A stretch of 9,122 nucleotides of DNA from JADKIH01 sp031411835 (lineage in GTDB: Bacteria > Bacteroidota > Bacteroidia > AKYH767-A > 2013-40CM-41-45): positions 1 to 9,122 of the forward strand of contig JANOBV010000163.1 of the NCBI GenBank assembly GCA_031411835.1, read 5' to 3'. Under the pieces are notes generated by a model, which had not been told where the DNA came from, searched no databases, and saw nothing but the letters and a program-made list of their open reading frames with translations. The position numbers and the translations under genes are program-made. Shown piece after piece: positions 1 through 6,095 of the stretch (position 1 is the stretch's first letter; each line of letters begins with the position of its first letter).

Positions 1-14
1 CTAACTTTACCACA

Positions 15-1064
15 ATGGAAGATGAACAACCAAAGCATGTACGACGGGTACGATATAAAGGCACTCACCCAAGAGCTTTCAAAGAAAAATACAAAGAACT
101 TTCTCCTGAACAATATTCTGAAGATGTTGCAAAAGTGATGCAGCAAGGTCGCACGCCGGCTGGAATGCATCGTTCGATTTGTGTTGACGAAATAATGGAG
201 TTCCTAAATATTGTTCCCGGACAAATTGGATTAGATGCCACACTAGGATACGGTGGACATAGCGTAGAAATTATTAAACAATTAATTCCTGGTGGAAAAT
301 TGTTTGCAATCGATGCAGATCCAATTGAACTTCCAAGAACACGTGAGCGATTAGCAACATTAGGATATGGCCCCGAAGTTGTTGAAATGAAAATCATGAA
401 CTTCTCACAGATTGATCAAGTCATTTTTGAATCGGGCCCTTTAAATTTTGTTTTAGCCGATCTTGGTGTTTCTTCTATGCAAATTGATAATCCCGAAAGA
501 GGTTTCACATTTAAAATTGAAGGTCCGCTTGACCTTAGGTTAAATCCTAAGAATGGAAAATCTGCAGCTGAATTACTGAAAACAATTTCGCGTGATGAGC
601 TTGAAGAAGTTCTCCAGGTAAATTCTGATGAGCCACATTACATTCCAATTGCTAAAGTGATTACTTCGAAAATAAAAAAGGGTGTTAAGATAGAGACGAC
701 AACACAATTGAAAGATATAATTTTCGAAGCATTAGATTTTCTCTCAGATGATGTCCGTAAAGAAGAAACAAAAAAATCATGTCAACGCTCATTCCAAGCA
801 TTACGAATTGAAGTGAATGATGAATTCGGTGTGCTCGATACGTTCTTAGAAAAACTTCCTTATGTGCTTGCTCCCGGTGGACGTGTTGCAATTCTCTCAT
901 TTCATTCGGGAGAAGACCGACGTGTAAAAAAATCTTTTAAAGAATTATTCCGAGCCGGCGTGTATAGTGAAATCGCTCCTGATCCAATACGACCAACTGC
1001 AGAAGAGTGTAATACAAATCCGAGAGCGAGATCGGCGAAATTACGGTGGGCGATAAAAGAGTAG
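15..1064 (+). CDS. rsmH: RsmH-family 16S rRNA (cytosine1402-N4)-methyltransferase, divergent 'RsmH2' type
   Basis: This is a SAM-dependent methyltransferase of the MraW/RsmH family, whose known members N4-methylate C1402 in the decoding centre of 16S rRNA. Visible family blocks are the SAM-binding DATLGYGGHS (residues 74-83), DLGVSSMQID (149-158), RGFTF (162-166), PLDLRL (171-176), FQALRIEVNDE (260-270) and SFHSGEDR (295-302). The end, NPRARSAKLR (335-344), is the usual family tail. It differs from housekeeping RsmH in three ways. About 50 extra residues precede the HRSICVDEI block (usually near the N-terminus). The usual HPATR before FQALRI is replaced by KKSCQRS. SFHSLEDR reads SFHSGEDR. 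These fit the second-copy RsmH2 group as I remember it. No ftsL, ftsI or mur gene follows, so it is outside the usual dcw cluster on the visible side. The reading frame stays open to the window edge, so a start upstream of 15 is possible. Family is certain; the subgroup and exact target are inference. Confidence 0.93.
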   Translation: MEDEQPKHVRRVRYKGTHPRAFKEKYKELSPEQYSEDVAKVMQQGRTPAGMHRSICVDEIMEFLNIVPGQIGLDATLGYGGHSVEIIKQLIPGGKLFAIDADPIELPRTRERLATLGYGPEVVEMKIMNFSQIDQVIFESGPLNFVLADLGVSSMQIDNPERGFTFKIEGPLDLRLNPKNGKSAAELLKTISRDELEEVLQVNSDEPHYIPIAKVITSKIKKGVKIETTTQLKDIIFEALDFLSDDVRKEETKKSCQRSFQALRIEVNDEFGVLDTFLEKLPYVLAPGGRVAILSFHSGEDRRVKKSFKELFRAGVYSEIAPDPIRPTAEECNTNPRARSAKLRWAIKE

Positions 1065-1109
1065 TAAAAGCTTCATTTAAAATAAAATAATTTCACTTTA
1101 CAAAATAAA

Positions 1110-1991
1110 ATGAAAAAATTATTATTACTCCTTTTTCTCTTGGCAACGACAAGTTCTTCTTACGGGCAATTTGATCCGTTAGTTTTTTCATTTGACACTA
1201 TTGAGCCAATATTTATAGACACTAATTTAGCAGGAAATGTTTGGCAAATTGGTCGTCCACAAAAATTTTATTTTGACAGTGCATACTCAAGCCCAAATGT
1301 AATTGTGACTGACACAATAAGCTCGTACCCAATAAATATTACTTCTGAATTTATTGTTAAGACGCCAACTTACATCAATACCATGGGTGGAGTCAACATG
1401 CAATTTCAACATAAATACGATACAGACTCTTTAGTCGATGGATGTACAATTTATGTTTCACTAGACGGTGTAAGTTGGTTTAATATTAGATACAGTCCTT
1501 GGGTTTCCTTTCCTTATAATCCTTTTCCGAGTACCGATACAATCACCAGTTTGAATGATATCGGTTTCTCCGGTAAATCAGATGGTTGGGAACAATTTTC
1601 ATTTTACTGGAACTACCCACCGTCCGATACTTTATGGGTAAAGTTTAAATTCGCTAGTGACAACATACAAACAAATAAAGAAGGGTGGATAATCGATGAT
1701 ATCATTTTTAATTATGATTTAGGAATAGGAATTACTGAATCAGAAAAAATAAATGATTACAAATTGAGCCCAAACCCGTTCCACGAATCAACGATAATTT
1801 CGCTTTCGAAACCGGTTACAAATTCAATAATGCAATTATTTAGTTCCGAAGGGCAATTAGTAAAGAGTATAAAAAACACAAATGGTGTCACAATTAATTT
1901 GCACAGGAATAATTTGCAGAGCGGTTTATATTACTTTGTTTTATTGGAAAATGGCAAAGTGAACTATAGAGGAAATGTCTTACTAGAATGA
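1110..1991 (+). CDS. Secreted protein with type IX secretion C-terminal sorting domain
   Basis: This is a 293-residue exported protein. A Sec signal peptide is clear: MKK, a leucine-rich core (residues 4-12), then SSSYG before Gln20, the likely cleavage point. The C-terminal ~75 residues look like a type A T9SS sorting domain, with KLSPNPF (218-224), a beta-rich stretch, SGLYYF (271-276) and a closing GKVNYRGNVLLE. Proteins with this tail are exported across the outer membrane and usually anchored to the cell surface or released. The middle (about 40-205) has NVWQIGRPQK, GWEQFSFYW and EGWIIDDIIF. These resemble the beta-sandwich (MAM/jelly-roll-like) modules common in Bacteroidota surface proteins, where EGW-IDDI is a recurring end strand. 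No catalytic motif is visible, so binding or structural cargo is more likely than an enzyme. Its stop overlaps an ATG of the next frame (ATGA). The leader AAATAAA directly precedes the start. Confidence 0.88.
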   Translation: MKKLLLLLFLLATTSSSYGQFDPLVFSFDTIEPIFIDTNLAGNVWQIGRPQKFYFDSAYSSPNVIVTDTISSYPINITSEFIVKTPTYINTMGGVNMQFQHKYDTDSLVDGCTIYVSLDGVSWFNIRYSPWVSFPYNPFPSTDTITSLNDIGFSGKSDGWEQFSFYWNYPPSDTLWVKFKFASDNIQTNKEGWIIDDIIFNYDLGIGITESEKINDYKLSPNPFHESTIISLSKPVTNSIMQLFSSEGQLVKSIKNTNGVTINLHRNNLQSGLYYFVLLENGKVNYRGNVLLE

Positions 1992-2032
1992 TTATTTTTA
2001 TATATTCGTGTAAACTATTACTAAGCCCTTCA

Positions 2033-2572
2033 ATGACACCACGATCTCTTTGGACCATCCTTTTAAAAGTTTATGGAATATCTATTTTAATCCAGGCATT
2101 CACAATCATTCCTCAACTTATTGGATCTGCATATATGATGGCCACTAGTGTCAATTCCGGTGATAGTGTACAACAGAATACATTTTTAGCAGTTGGAATT
2201 ATTCTTTCTACAATATTTTTTTACTCAGTTAGTATATGGATTTTTATTTATAAAACTGATTGGTTAATTGATAAGTTGTCACTCGACAAACATTTTAAAG
2301 AGGAAACATTGGAAATTAATATTCATCGGTCAACGATTTTTCAAATTGCAACAATTGTTCTTGGCGGACTACTTTTTGTGGAGTCGCTTCCGGAATTTTG
2401 CAGACAAGTATTTTCCTTTTATCAGAACAAATCAATCTTCAGAGAAAGCGCATCTGCCAACTGGATAATTTTTCAATTCGTTAAAATGACTGTTGGCTAT
2501 TTATTGATAACAAATAGTAATCGAATAAGCAGTTGGTTTGAAATAAAAAGGAGGCGCAATAAATTACAATAA
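2033..2572 (+). CDS. Four-helix membrane protein of unknown function
   Basis: I do not recognise a named family. From Met at 2033 the protein has 179 residues and four hydrophobic segments: about 8-33, 49-73, 101-120 and 144-162. A polar linker with basic and acidic residues (KTDWLIDKLSLDKHFKEETLE) lies between helices 2 and 3, and the C-terminal tail is strongly basic (IKRRRNKLQ), so the tail is probably cytoplasmic. It should sit in the inner membrane. The frame can also start at an ATG at 1988 that overlaps the stop of the upstream gene as ATGA and would add 15 residues (MIIFIYSCKLLLSPS). I prefer 2033 because MTPRSLWTILLKVYGI looks like a natural N-terminus for such small Bacteroidota membrane proteins, but translational coupling through 1988 is a real alternative. 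No catalytic or transport motif is visible. Confidence 0.7.
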   Translation: MTPRSLWTILLKVYGISILIQAFTIIPQLIGSAYMMATSVNSGDSVQQNTFLAVGIILSTIFFYSVSIWIFIYKTDWLIDKLSLDKHFKEETLEINIHRSTIFQIATIVLGGLLFVESLPEFCRQVFSFYQNKSIFRESASANWIIFQFVKMTVGYLLITNSNRISSWFEIKRRRNKLQ

Positions 2573-2591
2573 TTACCAAACCATAAATAAA

Positions 2592-3017
2592 ATGTCACAC
2601 TCAATTACCACATGTCTTTGGTTCGATGGAAAAGCTAAAGAGGCTGCAGAATACTATTGCTCCATTTTCAAAGATTCCAAAATTACATCTGTTAATCCAA
2701 TGGTAGCCAGTTTCGAATTGAATGGAAGCAAATTTATGGGACTTAATGGCGGACCACTATTTCAATTTAACGAAGCGATGTCGCTCGTTGTTTATTGCGA
2801 GACTCAAGAAGAAATTGATCATTATTGGGAAATGCTAATTGCCAACGGCGGAAGCGAAAGCAGATGTGGGTGGTTGAAAGATAAATTTGGCGTATCATGG
2901 CAGATTGTTCCGGCTATGCTTGGAAAATGGATGTCCGACCCGGAAAGAGGAGCGAGGGTAATGCAGTCGCTTTTGAAGATGAATAAGCTTATTATTAAAA
3001 CACTTGAGGAGGCTTAA
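2592..3017 (+). CDS. PhnB-like VOC-fold protein (3-demethylubiquinone-9 3-methyltransferase domain family)
   Basis: A small cytoplasmic protein of the vicinal-oxygen-chelate/glyoxalase superfamily, PhnB-like subgroup. Diagnostic stretches are LWFDGKAKEAAEYYCSIFK (residues 9-27), FELNGSKFMGLNGGP (41-55), LVVYCETQEEIDHYW (65-79), CGWLKDKFGVSWQIVP (92-107) and RVMQSLLKM near the end. Despite the Pfam-style name, most members have no demonstrated methyltransferase activity, and the true substrate is unknown. At 141 residues it is shorter than typical members of about 155-160. The shortfall falls between SKITS and PMVASF (about 31-38), where a Gly-rich hairpin of roughly 15 residues normally lies; shorter versions like this are common in Bacteroidota. 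It starts 19 nt after the preceding stop with an AAATAAA leader, so it may be co-transcribed with that gene. SRPBCC and DUF1801 proteins, frequent companions of this family, also occur in this window. Confidence 0.9.
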   Translation: MSHSITTCLWFDGKAKEAAEYYCSIFKDSKITSVNPMVASFELNGSKFMGLNGGPLFQFNEAMSLVVYCETQEEIDHYWEMLIANGGSESRCGWLKDKFGVSWQIVPAMLGKWMSDPERGARVMQSLLKMNKLIIKTLEEA

Positions 3018-3145
3018 GGATTTTAACACAAGATAAATAAACACGAAGAACACAATCCCGATAGCTATCGGTACACAAGATGACCACGGAATTTTCTGCG
3101 GCTATTCTGCGTAATCCGCGAAATCTGCGGGAAATTTTTTAGCAA
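3018..3145. repeat. Composite intergenic repeat: degenerate AACACRARG motifs, 14-bp palindrome, 9-nt-periodic TCYGCG motif
   Basis: This spacer has three parts. First come degenerate AACACAAGA/AACACGAAG-like units; ACACAAGAT occurs exactly at 3026-3034 and 3073-3081. Next is a perfect 14-bp palindrome, CCGATAGCTATCGG, at 3058-3071. Last is a GC-richer block of four TCYGCG units starting at 3095, 3106, 3115 and 3124 (TCTGCG, TCTGCG, TCCGCG, TCTGCG), spaced 11, 9 and 9 nt. The block ends about 16 nt before the GNAT start at 3146. No T-run follows the palindrome, so it does not look like an intrinsic terminator. Similar motifs recur at 6051-6074 and in the 9020-9122 repeat. I infer a dispersed intergenic repeat family; function unknown. 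Confidence 0.6.
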
Positions 3146-3625
3146 ATGTCCACTCCACTTCTATACTTAAGACCTCCACTCGTATCTGATCTGGAAACAT
3201 TCTTCAACTTTCAATTAGAAGAAGAAGCACGTTTCATGGCTGCCTTTACTCCAGCCGATCATACTAACAAATCGGCCTATATGGAAAAATGGAATCGACT
3301 GTTCAAAGATCCGACAGTTAGTTTTCGAACTATAATTTTTAACGAAGAAATTGCCGGTAGTGTAAGTAAATATGAAATCGAAGGTGATGCTGAAATCACT
3401 TATTGGATCGGAAAAAAATTCTGGGGAAAGGGAATTGCAACGAAAGCCTTGAAAGAATTTTTGCAAATTGAAAAAGTTCGGCCAATACAAGGAAGAGTTG
3501 CTGTAGACAATATAGGCTCGAAAAAGGTTTTAGAGAAAAACGGATTTGTAATGATTGGCAGAGATAGAGGTTTTGCAAATGCTCGCGGGATGGAAATTCA
3601 GGAATATATATTAAAATTAGTTTAA
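3146..3625 (+). CDS. GNAT N-acetyltransferase, RimJ/RimL-like
   Basis: A 159-residue acetyl-CoA-dependent acyltransferase of the GNAT fold. The N-terminus LYLRPPLVSDLETFF (residues 6-20) is the usual first strand and helix of RimJ/RimL-type members. The acetyl-CoA pyrophosphate-binding motif A is YWIGKKFWGKGIATKAL (86-102), containing the Q/RxxGxG/A-type turn as KFWGKGIA. The late motif DNIGSKKVLEKNGF (121-134) is the family's typical NxxSxxxxEKxGF element. RimJ/L relatives acetylate ribosomal-protein N-termini, but many such genes act on small molecules or other proteins; the substrate cannot be read from sequence. The leader is built almost wholly of the intergenic repeat, and no Shine-Dalgarno sequence is visible. 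The protein is complete and of normal length. Confidence 0.92.
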   Translation: MSTPLLYLRPPLVSDLETFFNFQLEEEARFMAAFTPADHTNKSAYMEKWNRLFKDPTVSFRTIIFNEEIAGSVSKYEIEGDAEITYWIGKKFWGKGIATKALKEFLQIEKVRPIQGRVAVDNIGSKKVLEKNGFVMIGRDRGFANARGMEIQEYILKLV

Positions 3626-3840
3626 TGCTTTCTAGTTATCTGCTACAATGACCTGAATTTAAAATGAGTTAGAAAACCAGGAGTCGATCTGAATTTCGTC
3701 AGCCTTTTTACTTCATGTTTAATATTATTTATTGTATAATGTATATTGGGGCACTTTATTTAAAAATCGCCCCCGGGTAAATTATGTATTAATATTTGAA
3801 ATTTTATGTTTATCATTATAGATTAACTAAACACAGATAT
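3626..3840. other. Longest non-coding gap; possible leader of the acyltransferase gene
   Basis: This 215-nt gap holds no gene I can support. It is AT-rich apart from GGGGC (3748-3752) and GCCCC (3769-3773), which could pair as a five-bp GC stem around a 16-nt loop, within the likely leader of the gene at 3841. TATATTGG (3742-3749) is one base off the Bacteroidota -7 element TAnnTTTG, but no TTG lies at the right distance upstream, so I do not call a promoter. A weak CTGA/TCAG hairpin (3689-3702) followed by a T-rich stretch might be a terminator remnant for the GNAT gene. The gap size suggests a transcription-unit boundary. Confidence 0.4.
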
Positions 3841-5013
3841 ATGTCAACAATTAACAAAACACGTATCGATTCGCTCGACATACTAAAAGGACTAGTAATG
3901 GTAATCATGGCACTCGACCACGTGCGCGATTTTTTCCACGTGTCGGCATTTTACTATGATCCGACAGATCCAACAAAAACATCATTGGCAATTTTTTTTA
4001 CAAGATGGGTCACCCATTTTTGTGCGCCAACTTTTTGTTTTCTTGCAGGAACGTCCGCTTTTCTAGTTGGCTTAAGAAAAACAAAAGCGGAGTTGTCATT
4101 ATTCCTATTAAAGCGTGGACTATGGCTGGTATTCATTGAACTTACCATTGTAAATTTTGCGTGGTATTTTGATGTGCAATTCCATAGCCCAGGGTTATTA
4201 GTAATTTGGTCATTAGGAATAAGTATGATCTGTTTGGCTGCATTGATACATTTGCCATTGAAGTGGATATTGATATTCAGTTGCGCTATGATATTTGGCC
4301 ATGATCTTTTCGACAAAGTTCACTTCGAAGGAAACTATTTATGGGCCATCTTACATGATGGTGCATTAATATCACTTTCTTCAACATCACGACTATACAT
4401 CTTCTACCCAGTTATACCTTGGATTGGAGTAATGTCTCTCGGATATTATTTTGGAACGTTCTACACTAAATCATTTGATGCTTCGAAAAGAAAAAAATTG
4501 CTAAACACAATTGGCTTTACTTCAATTATTCTATTTTTTGTACTCAGATTCATCAACACATATGGAAACCCGTATCCTTGGATTCATTATGGTTCGACAA
4601 TAAAAGATCTAATATCATTTATGAACCCCAACAAATATCCACCATCGCTACTCTATCTTTTAATGACCCTAGGTGCAGCGTTGACCTTTCTCGCCCACAG
4701 CGAAAAAATATCAGGAAAAATTGCAAATTTTTTCAAAACTTTTGGAAGAGTACCCTTCTTCTATTATATAATTCACCTCTACGCAATACATCTTGTCGCC
4801 ATGCTTTTTGCTCAACTCACAGGATTTGGGTGGCATTCAATGATTTTAACCGATTGGGTTGGCGAAGTTCCGCAATTAAAGGGATTTGGATTTACATTAA
4901 TCTACGTCTATATAATTTGGGTTTGTATAATTCTGCTACTCTATCCAGCTTGTAAATGGTTCGATAATTACAAATTGAATAATAAAGACAAATGGTGGTT
5001 GAGTTATTTATAA
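3841..5013 (+). CDS. Polytopic membrane acyltransferase, heparan-alpha-glucosaminide N-acetyltransferase-like (DUF1624)
   Basis: A 390-residue inner-membrane protein with roughly ten hydrophobic segments. The N-terminus, RIDSLDILKGLVMVIMALDH (residues 8-27), is the hallmark of this acyltransferase superfamily (R-x-x-SLD-x-L+G and an Asp-His at the end of helix 1). It continues with FFTRWVTHFCAPTFCFLAGT (52-71), KRGLWLVFIEL (91-101) and IPWIGVMSLGYYFG (192-205). In eukaryotic HGSNAT the fold passes acetyl groups from cytosolic acetyl-CoA to sugars on the far side; bacterial members probably acylate an envelope glycan or lipid, but no substrate is known for this subgroup. An in-frame TTG at 3796 would add 15 residues; I reject it because SLD-type members normally begin about ten residues before the motif, as from ATG 3841. 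The gene seems to stand alone, with a 215-nt gap before it and 40 nt after. Confidence 0.88.
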   Translation: MSTINKTRIDSLDILKGLVMVIMALDHVRDFFHVSAFYYDPTDPTKTSLAIFFTRWVTHFCAPTFCFLAGTSAFLVGLRKTKAELSLFLLKRGLWLVFIELTIVNFAWYFDVQFHSPGLLVIWSLGISMICLAALIHLPLKWILIFSCAMIFGHDLFDKVHFEGNYLWAILHDGALISLSSTSRLYIFYPVIPWIGVMSLGYYFGTFYTKSFDASKRKKLLNTIGFTSIILFFVLRFINTYGNPYPWIHYGSTIKDLISFMNPNKYPPSLLYLLMTLGAALTFLAHSEKISGKIANFFKTFGRVPFFYYIIHLYAIHLVAMLFAQLTGFGWHSMILTDWVGEVPQLKGFGFTLIYVYIIWVCIILLLYPACKWFDNYKLNNKDKWWLSYL

Positions 5014-5053
5014 ATTTTATTTCTTAAATTTCGACATTATTTTTTGAAATAAA

Positions 5054-5635
5054 ATGGAACAAGCTTACGAAGTCAACAAAACTTTCGACAAAATTAATTT
5101 TGAAGAAAGTCTATTACCCAAAGGCGAATATGAAAATTGCACATTTAACAACTGCAATTTTTCAAATGCTAAGCTATCAGAAATAAAATTCATGGACTGC
5201 AATTTCTATGATTGCAATTTGAGTATTGCTAAATTAACAAATACTCTTTTCCGAGATGTAAAGTTTAAAGACTGTAAAATGCTCGGACTTCGATTCGATA
5301 CATGCAGTGATTTTGGATTATCGTTCACATTCGAAAATTGCACCCTTGATCATTCTACCTTCTACAAGAAAAAAATAAAAAAGACGAGTTTTAAAAATTC
5401 GCAATTGTTTGAAGTTGATTTTACCGAAAGCGATTTAACAGAATCAATATTTGATAATTGTATTCTTACAAATGCAAAATTTGAAAGAACAATTCTCGAC
5501 AAAGCAGATTTTACTTCAGCTCAAAATTATTCTATTGATCCGGAAATGAATAGAATAAAAAAGGCAAAGTTTTCATCGTCACAACTATCGGGTTTACTTG
5601 ATAAATATGATATTGTAATTGATCGGAACAATTAA
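5054..5635 (+). CDS. Pentapeptide-repeat protein, Qnr/McbG-like
   Basis: A 193-residue protein made almost wholly of pentapeptide repeats, predicted to form a right-handed quadrilateral beta-helix. In-register units include CTFNN, CNFSN, AKLSE, IKFMD, CNFYD, CNLSI, AKLTN, VKFKD (about residues 29-75) and, after a register slip around CSDFGLSFTF, TSFKN, SQLFE, VDFTE, SDLTE, SIFDN, CILTN, AKFER, TILDK, ADFTS. The C-terminus, IKKAKFSSSQLSGLLDKYDIVI, resembles the dimerisation-end helix of Qnr and McbG proteins, and the length is close to McbG (about 187) and Qnr (about 215). Those relatives mimic DNA and protect gyrase and topoisomerase IV from quinolones or microcin B17. Many environmental pentapeptide proteins have no known target, so gyrase protection is only a hypothesis. 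The AAATAAA leader directly precedes the start; the next gene begins 13 nt after the stop. Confidence 0.87.
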   Translation: MEQAYEVNKTFDKINFEESLLPKGEYENCTFNNCNFSNAKLSEIKFMDCNFYDCNLSIAKLTNTLFRDVKFKDCKMLGLRFDTCSDFGLSFTFENCTLDHSTFYKKKIKKTSFKNSQLFEVDFTESDLTESIFDNCILTNAKFERTILDKADFTSAQNYSIDPEMNRIKKAKFSSSQLSGLLDKYDIVIDRNN

Positions 5636-5648
5636 ATTACAAATTGAT

Positions 5649-6026
5649 ATGGCCCAAAATATAAATGAAATCGATAGATACATTTCTGCCTATCCAAAAG
5701 ATGCACAAGTTCATCTAAAACAGTTGCGTGCAATAATTAAAAAATCTGCGCCGAAAGCGGATGAAATAATTAGTTATGGTATGCCCGCTTACAAATACAA
5801 AGGGGTGCTTGCCTATTTTGCAGGATTCAAATATCATGTTGGACTATATGCACTAGGTTCACCACAAAGAGAATTCAAAGAGGAGTTAGTAAATTACAAA
5901 AGCGGAAAAGGTTCTATTCAATTTCCTTTGGATAAAAAACTCCCAATCGGACTCATTACAAAAATTATAAAATTTCGCGTAAGAGAAAATGATATCAAAT
6001 TCGAATTAAAAAAGAAGAAGAAATAA
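5649..6026 (+). CDS. DUF1801 / YdhG-like domain protein
   Basis: A 125-residue soluble protein of the DUF1801 (YdhG/YjhG-like) family. Recognisable blocks are INEIDRYISAYP (residues 5-16), DEIISYGMPAYKYKGV (38-53), YHVGLYALG (62-70) and KGSIQFPLDKKLPIGLITKI (87-106). Bacillus YdhG has been proposed as a frataxin-like iron chaperone and the fold is compared with frataxin, but most members are uncharacterised and the activity here is unknown. It ends in a run of five lysines, which is common for the family. A TTG at 5619 in the same frame overlaps the upstream gene; I chose ATG 5649 because MAQNINEIDRYI matches the expected N-terminus. It lies 13 nt after the pentapeptide-repeat gene, consistent with one transcript. 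Confidence 0.9.
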   Translation: MAQNINEIDRYISAYPKDAQVHLKQLRAIIKKSAPKADEIISYGMPAYKYKGVLAYFAGFKYHVGLYALGSPQREFKEELVNYKSGKGSIQFPLDKKLPIGLITKIIKFRVRENDIKFELKKKKK

Positions 6027-6044
6027 TATTCCCAATTGTCAATC

Positions 6045-6076
6045 CCTCAATCTGCGAAATCCGTGTAATCCAGGTA
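6045..6076. repeat. Second copy of the 9-nt-periodic TCYGCG intergenic motif
   Basis: Three units start at 6051 (TCTGCGAAA), 6060 (TCCGTGTAA) and 6069 (TCCAGGTAA), exactly 9 nt apart. They match the TCTGCGTAA/TCCGCGAAA units at 3106 and 3115. As with that copy, the block sits directly upstream of a GNAT gene, ending about 20 nt before the start at 6096. Function unknown; likely a member of a dispersed repeat family. Confidence 0.5.
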
Positions 6077-6095
6077 AAAAATACAATCCAAACTT

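Noticed and set aside
65..397. Antisense open frame across the rRNA methyltransferase
   Set aside because: It lies wholly inside a clearly conserved gene and its translation (rich in Ser, Pro and Ile without domain motifs) looks like a reverse shadow.
3058..3071. CCGATAGCTATCGG as a rho-independent terminator for the VOC gene
   Set aside because: It is a loopless perfect palindrome with no following T-run.
3095..3129. CRISPR-like array from the regularly spaced TCYGCG units
   Set aside because: The units are 6-9 nt with a 9-nt period and no unique spacers; there is no cas gene in the window.
3689..3702. CTGA/TCAG hairpin followed by T-rich sequence as a terminator
   Set aside because: The stem is only four bp, too weak to call with confidence.
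3796..3840. TTG start that would extend the membrane acyltransferase by 15 residues
   Set aside because: The added residues (KFYVYHYRLTKHRY) look non-coding in character and the family normally starts about ten residues before the SLD motif, which ATG 3841 provides.
3954..4316. Antisense open frame across the membrane acyltransferase
   Set aside because: It is fully covered by a well-supported gene and shows no recognisable domain or start context.
5025..5032. TAAATTTC as a -7 promoter element for the pentapeptide-repeat gene
   Set aside because: The only upstream TTG (4999-5001) is 23 nt away, inside the preceding gene, and the match is incomplete in very AT-rich sequence.
5619..5648. TTG start extending the DUF1801 protein into the pentapeptide-repeat gene
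   Set aside because: ATG 5649 gives the expected N-terminus and avoids a 17-nt overlap.
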